The notes under the pieces were generated by a model. It saw only the letters and a program-made list of their open reading frames with translations, ran no database searches and was not told the origin of the DNA. From Halobacteriovoraceae bacterium (GTDB lineage: Bacteria; Bdellovibrionota; Bacteriovoracia; Bacteriovoracales; Bacteriovoracaceae), in the NCBI GenBank assembly GCA_018663815.1, contig JABJPQ010000505.1, positions 1 through 8,898 on the forward strand: 8,898 nucleotides of DNA. Reading direction: 5' to 3'. Shown here in pieces: positions 1-5,461 of the stretch. Positions within the stretch are counted from its first letter, which is position 1. The number at the start of each line of letters is the position of its first letter. A program made the translations under genes and the position numbers.

Positions 1-1433
1 CTATTGCCTACTTTTCACAAAATGTTGGGGAAATGCATGGCAAAACAGCATTACAAGAAGTTATTGAGGGTGATGACAAGGTACGTATATTACAAAAACA
101 ATTAACTACTTTTGAAACTCAATTAATGGATTGTGAAAAATTATCAGAAGATGAAATGAATAAGATTTTAATTAAAATGGGTGACGTTCAAACAGAATTT
201 GAAAAACGTGGTGGATATGATTTAGAACCAAGAGCTGAAGTTATTCTAACTGGTCTTGGAGTCAGTCCCGCTGATCATCAAAAACCGGTAGAACAGTTTA
301 GTGGTGGTTGGAAAATGCGGATTGCTCTGGCTAAAGTTTTAGTGAGAAATCCTGATCTCATTGTTATGGATGAGCCGACAAATTACTTAGACATGGAAAC
401 AATTTTATGGATTGAAGAATGGTTAAGAAATTTTAAAGGTGCCATCTTTATGACAACTCATGATGTCGATTTTATGAATAATGTTTGCAATAAAATAATA
501 GAAATCGCTCATGGTAAGATAACAAGTTACTCTGGAAATTATGATTTCTATTTTCAAGAAAAAAATATCCGTTTAAAACAATTAAAGGCTGAGCACGCAA
601 GACAACAAGCTATGCTTGCTAAGGAAGAGGATTTTATTGCCAAATTTAAAGCCAGAGCATCTCATGCCGCTCAAGTACAATCTCGAGTTAAAAAAATTGA
701 AAAAATAGAACGAATCGAGCTTCCACCAGAAGAGGAATCGATTAACTTTGATTTTTCCACTCCACCCAGAGGTAGTGACGATGTGATTATTATGGAAGGG
801 ATTACAAAAGCTTGGAAAACTGATAATGATAATAGTAAACAAGTATTCTCGAATCTTTCTGCCCGTATTAAACGACTTTCGAAGATAGCAATTGTTGGAG
901 TAAATGGTGCTGGTAAATCGACCCTATTAAAGGTCATTGCAGGCCAGACTGATCCAAGTGTTGGGCATATTTCCATCGGCCCTTCAATCAAGCTGGGTTA
1001 CTTTTCTCAGTACTCATTAGAAGTTTTAGAACCCGAAATAACAGTTTTTGATCAAATTAGATCAGAACTTAGCCAGGCCAGTGATGGATATATCAGAAAT
1101 CTATTAGCCGCTTTTTTATTTCGAGGTGATGATGTTAATAAAAAGATTAAACATTTATCAGGTGGAGAAAAAAGTCGTCTCGTTTTAGCCAAACTTCTCT
1201 CTCAAAATAATAATCTTCTCATTCTCGATGAACCAACAAATCATCTTGATATCCAAAGTAGAAAAGTACTTTTAGATGCTTTAAGAAGCTTTGAAGGTAC
1301 AATTATTTTTGTTAGTTATGATAGACATTTCTTAAAAGAGTTAGCGGAAAATGTCTATGAAGTTGATAAAGGAAAGATCAATATTTACCCTGGAAACTAT
1401 CAGTATTATACTGATAAAATCACACATGATTAA
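1..1433 (+). CDS. ABC-F family ATP-binding protein, 5' end outside window
   Basis: Soluble protein with two ABC ATPase domains and no membrane segments, the ABC-F architecture. Family members act on ribosomes, in translation or antibiotic protection, rather than in transport. The frame is open from base 3 and reads IAYFSQNVGEMHGKT, the Q-loop region of domain 1, so the ATG at base 33 is internal and roughly 70 N-terminal residues including the first Walker A are missing. Numbered from that Met: domain 1 signature FSGGW (89-93), Walker B VMDEP (111-115), H-loop TTHD (141-144); a basic, Glu-rich linker with KARASHAAQVQSRVKKIEK near 206-224, typical of the ABC-F inter-domain arm; domain 2 Walker A GVNGAGKST (289-297), Q-loop YFSQ (323-326), signature LSGGE (375-379), Walker B LILDEP (396-401). 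The domain 2 H-loop reads SYDRHF, with Tyr429 where His is usual. The protein ends soon after domain 2 without a long C-terminal extension. Subfamily (EttA, Uup, YheS or other) cannot be settled here. Confidence 0.95.
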   Translation, partial: IAYFSQNVGEMHGKTALQEVIEGDDKVRILQKQLTTFETQLMDCEKLSEDEMNKILIKMGDVQTEFEKRGGYDLEPRAEVILTGLGVSPADHQKPVEQFSGGWKMRIALAKVLVRNPDLIVMDEPTNYLDMETILWIEEWLRNFKGAIFMTTHDVDFMNNVCNKIIEIAHGKITSYSGNYDFYFQEKNIRLKQLKAEHARQQAMLAKEEDFIAKFKARASHAAQVQSRVKKIEKIERIELPPEEESINFDFSTPPRGSDDVIIMEGITKAWKTDNDNSKQVFSNLSARIKRLSKIAIVGVNGAGKSTLLKVIAGQTDPSVGHISIGPSIKLGYFSQYSLEVLEPEITVFDQIRSELSQASDGYIRNLLAAFLFRGDDVNKKIKHLSGGEKSRLVLAKLLSQNNNLLILDEPTNHLDIQSRKVLLDALRSFEGTIIFVSYDRHFLKELAENVYEVDKGKINIYPGNYQYYTDKITHD

Positions 1434-2145
1434 TTGCATCTACCTCTTTTTTTAACCAAGGTAAATACTTTTGCTTATGTGATTTATCTGAAATAATCTC
1501 CAGTCCAAGCCCGTTAGGTTGGTACTTGTTTGCAATATTAATTCTAACGACTTTTACTTGTAATTCTATTTCTTGATTGTTTTTTAGAAGTTGAATCGTA
1601 AAAATATCATCATGTTTTATCGAGTCAAGCAGGTCTGGTTCTTCAATTTTTGCAAAAAGTCCAGTCGTTGACATATTAATTGACTCTGAATTGATTTCAA
1701 TATTATTAGATTTAATCATTATTGGTTGTTTCAAATCATAACGCTTAGGTGTTTTCCACCATCTCAGTTTTGGGTTCAGTATAATTGCTTGAATCTCGCT
1801 TTGGTAAAAAGGCTTTAAGGATAAGGATAATAAAACAAAACTCAATCCAACTTGAATAAGACTGAAGTCAGATCCATATAAACCTACGATAGCATTATTT
1901 ATTAATGTGATAATAAGTAGAACCGGAACGATTTTATATATGGCTTTATTTAATTTTAGGGTCATTGCGCCCGCAAGAAAGAGTACAATCATATTTAGGA
2001 TATTAAGAGGTGTAAGCATTGAAAAAATTCGCTCAATATCTGTAAGAGGTATCTTATAGAGATAATAAATTTGAATCGGAAAACTGAGAGCTATTCCAAA
2101 AGCTAAAAATGGAAATAAAGTTAAATAGAGAGGTTTACTTATCAT
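1420..2145 (-). CDS. Membrane-anchored PilZ domain protein
   Basis: 241-residue protein with about four N-terminal membrane helices (roughly 5-29, 46-64, 70-90, 93-111) and a cytoplasmic C-terminal PilZ domain (about 124-232). PilZ domains commonly bind cyclic di-GMP. The visible motif pieces are KTPKRY (131-136), at the place of the RxxxR motif, and NMSTTG (157-162), a good (D/N)xSxxG, followed by GLGLEI (212-217). The first motif Arg is Lys131, so ligand binding is uncertain. I chose the ATG at 2145 because an AAAGGAAGAG stretch lies 7 bases before it. An in-frame ATG at 2169 would add eight residues but has no comparable site. The gene starts inside the end of the upstream transglycosylase gene (11-bp overlap) and is probably translated by coupling. 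Its stop lies within the end of the opposing ABC-F gene. The lead-in NPKLRWW resembles PilZ proteins I recall from Bdellovibrio relatives. The output partner is unknown. Confidence 0.82.
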   Translation of the reverse strand: MISKPLYLTLFPFLAFGIALSFPIQIYYLYKIPLTDIERIFSMLTPLNILNMIVLFLAGAMTLKLNKAIYKIVPVLLIITLINNAIVGLYGSDFSLIQVGLSFVLLSLSLKPFYQSEIQAIILNPKLRWWKTPKRYDLKQPIMIKSNNIEINSESINMSTTGLFAKIEEPDLLDSIKHDDIFTIQLLKNNQEIELQVKVVRINIANKYQPNGLGLEIISDKSHKQKYLPWLKKEVDAINHV

Positions 2146-3190
2146 GTTCTCTTCCTTTCGTAAATGCATAGCAATAGCTCTTAATATTCATAACATATTT
2201 TCTTGCTTCTTTTAAACTCTGATCAAAAAGCCAATCTTGTTGGCCATTTGTAATGGATTTTTTTACTCGATAAGCGCCAGAATTATAGCTTGCGAGAAGA
2301 ATTTCAACCGTTGGGATATCATTTTTAAATGTATGTGAAAGTAGTTTTCTTTTTTTAGGGGCATTCCAATATGAAACTAAATATTTCATATATAAAATGC
2401 CTCCCTCAATTGATTTCTTTTGATCTAAGCGCCAATCGTTATTAGGGTTTATACTATTTTTAGAAAGTTCAGAACGTATCTGCTTATAACTCATATTTGA
2501 AAAATCTGGAAAAATATTCCAATCCTTTTTAAATTTTTTTATTTCCTGATGAGCTAATGGAGTTACTTGGGTTAGCCCAAGTGCTTTTGCGGTACTCATC
2601 GCTTTTGGATTAAAAGAGGACTCTTGTGCAATTAAAGCCGCAACAAGCGATGTATTATAACCATGTTTCGTGGCCATCAATTCGATATCATTTTTTAAGC
2701 TAGAACTAACTTTAAAAGGAGCAATATGTAGAGTTTCTCTACTGTCAAATTCCTTAAAACATTCTGGAACTTTGAGCTCATGAATAATGGGCGAATCACT
2801 ATTCACAGGGTAATAGACAAATTTAATTTTATTCGTATGTCCTGGAAGAATAGATAAGTTATTAAAACGAATTTCTATAGGTTTTAATCTGTCTTGAGGG
2901 AATTTAATTTGTTCTGATTTATACCATCTATTTATTTTTCTATTATTATAGATAATCTCATATCTAAAATTTGTGATATTGAAATTTGGATCAATCAGGT
3001 TAATTTTTAAACTATATGGAGAATTATAATATTGTCTACCAGGACTGAAATTTAGTTGGATATCGTCTCCAGTATAAAGTTTATCAAAGCTAAAGTTATC
3101 ACTTATAAATACATCTCCTCCAAACGGGTTCGTTGGGCCCGCACAGGAGTAGATAAAGAGAGAGAATGATAGAATGATTACACTTTTCAT
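2135..3190 (-). CDS. Lipoprotein lytic transglycosylase, SLT (GH23) domain
   Basis: 351-residue murein lytic transglycosylase; the family cleaves MurNAc-GlcNAc bonds to give anhydro-MurNAc ends. The N-terminus has a short hydrophobic signal with a lipobox ending I13-Y14-S15-C16. The residue after Cys16 is Ala, so outer-membrane rather than inner-membrane sorting is expected by the E. coli rule. Residues about 25-160 form a strand-rich, polar region that I cannot assign to a family. The SLT domain spans about 165-346: catalytic Glu190 in AQESSFNPKAMS, GLTQVTP (205-211), IEGGILYMKYL (261-271) and SYNSGAYRV (301-309, the AYNAG-type motif). The stretch between GLTQVTP and IEGG is about 50 residues, longer than I expect in compact SLT domains. 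The ATG at 3190 is preceded by a weak AGAAG site. It is the first gene of a unit with the PilZ gene, and its promoter should lie in the divergent spacer. Confidence 0.93.
   Translation of the reverse strand: MKSVIILSFSLFIYSCAGPTNPFGGDVFISDNFSFDKLYTGDDIQLNFSPGRQYYNSPYSLKINLIDPNFNITNFRYEIIYNNRKINRWYKSEQIKFPQDRLKPIEIRFNNLSILPGHTNKIKFVYYPVNSDSPIIHELKVPECFKEFDSRETLHIAPFKVSSSLKNDIELMATKHGYNTSLVAALIAQESSFNPKAMSTAKALGLTQVTPLAHQEIKKFKKDWNIFPDFSNMSYKQIRSELSKNSINPNNDWRLDQKKSIEGGILYMKYLVSYWNAPKKRKLLSHTFKNDIPTVEILLASYNSGAYRVKKSITNGQQDWLFDQSLKEARKYVMNIKSYCYAFTKGREHDK
2149..2158 (-). promoter_or_regulatory. Ribosome binding site of the PilZ gene
   Basis: Read on the minus strand the site is AAAGGAAGAG, with AGGA 7 bases before the ATG at 2145. 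It decides the start over the ATG at 2169 and lies inside the last codons of the transglycosylase gene, which suggests translational coupling. Confidence 0.65.
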
Positions 3191-3269
3191 AGCTTCTATA
3201 TTTTAAATGAAATCAGCGTTATATATAAGGAGGAACTTGATAATCTTTCTAAATTTTGTAAATTCAGGT

Positions 3270-3329
3270 AGATAGGAAAAAATAATTTTATTAACCGAGT
3301 AGATTTGCCAAGTTCGTTGTCACCTATCT
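3270..3329. repeat. Inverted repeat AGATAGG / CCTATCT, possible regulator sites
   Basis: AGATAGG at 3270-3276 and its exact complement CCTATCT at 3323-3329 are 46 bases apart, and the second arm lies just after the candidate -35 of the TetR gene. GTAGAT also occurs at 3268-3273 and again at 3299-3304. TetR proteins often bind inverted sites in a divergent spacer, so these could be half-sites, but a 7-base match in AT-rich DNA can arise by chance and the spacing is too wide for one dimer. Confidence 0.25.
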
Positions 3330-3345
3330 GAGTCTATGCTAAATC
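3317..3345 (+). promoter_or_regulatory. Candidate promoter of the TetR / histidine kinase unit
   Basis: TTGTCA (3317-3322) resembles a -35 box. After 17 bases TAAATC (3340-3345) sits at -10 spacing, preceded by TGC as in an extended -10. The -10 match is poor (3 of 6). Transcription would start near 3352, about 30 bases before the preferred ATG at 3383. Confidence 0.3.
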
Positions 3346-3382
3346 CTAAGTTATTAATATTCTTACTGTGAGATATGCATTA

Positions 3383-4000
3383 ATGAAAAAAGGTCAATTG
3401 AGTCGAATTAACATATTGCAAGTAGCGATTGATCTATTTTCTGAGAAGGGCTATCATGATACCTCAACCCAAGAAATAGCCGATAAATGTGGTATTTCTC
3501 AAACAACGATCTTTTATCATTTTAAAAATAAAAAAACACTCTTTGGAGAAATTCTCAATTATGTCATATCAAACAATAGAAATATTTTTGAGCAATTAAA
3601 ACAAGATAAAGATGATCCTTATGATTGTTTAGTGACTCTTATTAGGGCCAATATTAAGTGGTGTATGGAGTATCCTGAACAAACAAAAATTATTTTGTTG
3701 TTATTTAATTTTTCAGCGTCTGACGATGATTTTAAAATGCTAGCAACAAAAACTATTGATAAGGGTCGGTCTCTCATTTTAATTCAACTAGATAAACTTC
3801 AAGAACACAATAAAATTAAGTCCCATTTAAGTATTTTTGAATTAAGTGTAATTATCCAACAGTATGTAAACGGAGTATTATTTCAACTGCTTGTGCGCAC
3901 TGACAGAGAATTAACCTTTAAAACATTTGAAAGTGTAATGAATGTTTTTTTACAAACAGTTTTGGGAATTCGCTTAGATGAAGAAGTTTTATCAACTTAA
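3383..4000 (+). CDS. TetR/AcrR family transcriptional regulator
   Basis: 205-residue one-component DNA-binding regulator, a normal TetR-family length. The N-terminal TetR_N domain covers about residues 5-55: ILQVAIDLFSEKGYHDTST, then the helix-turn-helix EIADKCGISQTTIFYHFKNKKTLF (31-54) with the characteristic YHF-KNK-LF pattern. The remaining 150 residues are a helical ligand-binding and dimer domain with no recognisable specificity; the ligand cannot be predicted. I prefer the ATG at 3383. A GTG at 3368 in the same frame would add five residues (RYAL after Met) but has no ribosome binding site before it; the ATG has only a weak GTGAG about 10 bases upstream. The gene is divergent from the transglycosylase gene and 30 bp upstream of a hybrid histidine kinase in the same direction, so it may control itself, the kinase and perhaps the divergent unit. 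Family assignment is firm, target assignment is inference. Confidence 0.92.
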   Translation: MKKGQLSRINILQVAIDLFSEKGYHDTSTQEIADKCGISQTTIFYHFKNKKTLFGEILNYVISNNRNIFEQLKQDKDDPYDCLVTLIRANIKWCMEYPEQTKIILLLFNFSASDDDFKMLATKTIDKGRSLILIQLDKLQEHNKIKSHLSIFELSVIIQQYVNGVLFQLLVRTDRELTFKTFESVMNVFLQTVLGIRLDEEVLST

Positions 4001-4020
4001 GGTTTTCACTTAAATACCGA

Positions 4021-4026
4021 TATTAT
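4021..4026 (+). promoter_or_regulatory. -10-like hexamer just before the kinase start
   Basis: TATTAT matches the -10 consensus at 5 of 6 bases and ends 4 bases before the kinase ATG, which itself has no Shine-Dalgarno sequence. A promoter here would give a leaderless mRNA. No good -35 is present (only TTAAGG, 3997-4002), so this may be chance in AT-rich DNA. Confidence 0.15.
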
Positions 4027-4030
4027 CCTT

Positions 4031-5461
4031 ATGCTTAATAATCTTAATTATAAGTTTAAATATACAATCTATGGAACACTTTTTGGTTTTATGTTTCCAA
4101 TTATTGCTATAACGGTACTTGTTTTTGAACGTAACGTTTCTATTTATGATGCTCAATTTAATTCAGGCTTACTTATTTGGATCATTGATTTGGCACCCCT
4201 CATTTTAGCTTTATTTGCGAGAGTTGCTGGTATTAAACAAGATAACGTTCAAGTAATACTTATGGGCGAGCGTATTGAATCAGAAGAATTGCAAAAGAAA
4301 ACAGAGCTTGAACTCTATCAAAGCTCTAAGTTAGCATCTATTGGTGAGCTTGCAGCTGGAGTGGGACATGAAATAAATAACCCATTAGCGATTGCTGTTG
4401 GAACAATTTATGCCATAAAAAAACGCTTAATAAAACTACACCACCAAGATGAAGAGACTTTCTCTCGAATTAAAAAAATTGAGATTGCTAATGAACGGAT
4501 TCGAAATATTGTAGATGGGCTTCGTACCTATGCAAGATCCGATACTCAGCATAATGAAAGTATCTCGCTTATGAATGCTGTTTCGCAAACAGTATCTTTA
4601 TTAAATGATATTTACCTCAAGGAAGGTATCATCATTGAACAATCAGTTCCAAGTAAAGATTTATTTGTTACTGGCTCGCTTGGGAGATTTCAACAAATCA
4701 TAATGAACCTAATTTCAAATGCAAAAGATGCAACAGAAGGGCAAAGCAAAAGAATAATTAAAATTTCATTTGCTAACTGTGATAAAAACGTATGTTTATC
4801 TGTTGCAGATAACGGAAGTGGAATGGCAGAAGATGTTAAAAGTAAAATATTTAACCCTTTTTTTACAACCAAAGTTGCAGGAAAGGGAACTGGTATGGGG
4901 CTCGGGATTGTGATTAAGTTAGTTAACGAACTTAATGGAAAGATAAGTGTTGAATCAAAAATTGATATTGGAACAGAGTTTAAATTAGTTTTTCCTATGG
5001 CCAAAGCACCGTCACTCCTTGTCAATAAAGACCACGAGGAAGATCAATGTCATCAAACACCTCTTCCTTGTCTGAAGATCCTTGTTGTTGATGATGAATG
5101 TGATATACGAGAAATTATAAAAGAAATCATGGAAGACTTAGGTCATGAAGTTATAGAAGCGAGTAATGGGCAAGAAGGTCTTGAGAAAGTTAAACAAAAT
5201 GATTTTGATTTTGTTTTTACTGACATGAAAATGCCTATAATGGCCGGTCCAGAAATGATTCAAGAAATTTGTAATTTAAATTTAGATAACAAACCATTTA
5301 TAATTGCGGTTACAGGAGGAGTAACAACGAATTTTACTCAAGCATCTCGAGATGAAATGTCGAACTCAATTGATGGTTATGCACTAAAGCCGTTCACAGA
5401 AGAAACACTAAACCGATTGCTCCATGAAATATATCACAACTCAAAGGCAGAAGCAGCTTAA
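4031..5461 (+). CDS. Hybrid sensor histidine kinase with C-terminal receiver domain
   Basis: 476-residue inner-membrane hybrid histidine kinase. Two membrane helices (about 11-32 and 45-67) are joined by a loop of about 12 residues, so there is no periplasmic sensor domain. A short helical stretch (70-98) leads into the kinase. The H-box KLASIGELAAGVGHEINNPLA carries the phospho-acceptor His113 and is of the NtrB/HPK4-like type. The ATPase domain shows N-box NLISNAKDA (226-234), G1 DNGSGM (260-265), F-box FNPFFTTK (274-281) and G2 GKGTGMGLG (284-292). The receiver (about 348-470) has acidic residues D354/D355, phospho-acceptor Asp398 in TDMKMP, Thr428 in AVTGG and Lys453 in LKPF, so all catalytic parts of both modules are intact. 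No HPt or output domain follows. The ATG at 4031 is the first usable start, without a visible ribosome binding site. Its stop overlaps the opposing transglutaminase gene end by 4 bp. It is probably co-transcribed with the TetR gene. The signal and the downstream partner are unknown. Confidence 0.95.
   Translation: MLNNLNYKFKYTIYGTLFGFMFPIIAITVLVFERNVSIYDAQFNSGLLIWIIDLAPLILALFARVAGIKQDNVQVILMGERIESEELQKKTELELYQSSKLASIGELAAGVGHEINNPLAIAVGTIYAIKKRLIKLHHQDEETFSRIKKIEIANERIRNIVDGLRTYARSDTQHNESISLMNAVSQTVSLLNDIYLKEGIIIEQSVPSKDLFVTGSLGRFQQIIMNLISNAKDATEGQSKRIIKISFANCDKNVCLSVADNGSGMAEDVKSKIFNPFFTTKVAGKGTGMGLGIVIKLVNELNGKISVESKIDIGTEFKLVFPMAKAPSLLVNKDHEEDQCHQTPLPCLKILVVDDECDIREIIKEIMEDLGHEVIEASNGQEGLEKVKQNDFDFVFTDMKMPIMAGPEMIQEICNLNLDNKPFIIAVTGGVTTNFTQASRDEMSNSIDGYALKPFTEETLNRLLHEIYHNSKAEAA

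Larger units (their letters stand above)
3191..3367. other. Divergent intergenic control region
   Basis: This 177-bp spacer lies between the minus-strand transglycosylase gene and the plus-strand TetR gene and should hold both promoters. On the minus strand an AT-rich TATATATAAC stretch (3218-3227) is a possible -10 for the transglycosylase unit, but I see no convincing -35. On the plus side a TTGTCA...TGCTAAATC candidate and an inverted repeat are listed separately. I see no RNA gene or rho-independent terminator. Confidence 0.6.

Noticed and set aside
582..991. Two minus-strand open frames within the ABC-F gene
   Set aside because: They lie opposite a strongly conserved coding region, show no domain and no start signals.
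33..1433. ATG at base 33 as the start of the ABC-F gene
   Set aside because: The frame is open upstream and encodes the domain 1 Q-loop (YFSQ); a start at 33 would lack that and Walker A. The gene is cut by the window edge.
1434..1475. Run of seven T after the ABC-F stop as a terminator
   Set aside because: No GC-rich stem precedes it, and it lies in PilZ coding sequence.
2145..2169. PilZ gene start at ATG 2169
   Set aside because: No ribosome binding site before it, whereas ATG 2145 has AAAGGAAGAG at good spacing.
3227..3275. AAGGAGG followed by TTG and a 12-codon open frame in the divergent spacer (possible leader peptide)
   Set aside because: Only 3 bases separate the site from TTG, the start is TTG, and the peptide has no recognisable features; likely chance.
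4690..5025. Minus-strand open frame of 111 codons within the kinase gene
   Set aside because: It mirrors the conserved ATPase domain of the kinase; a shadow frame.
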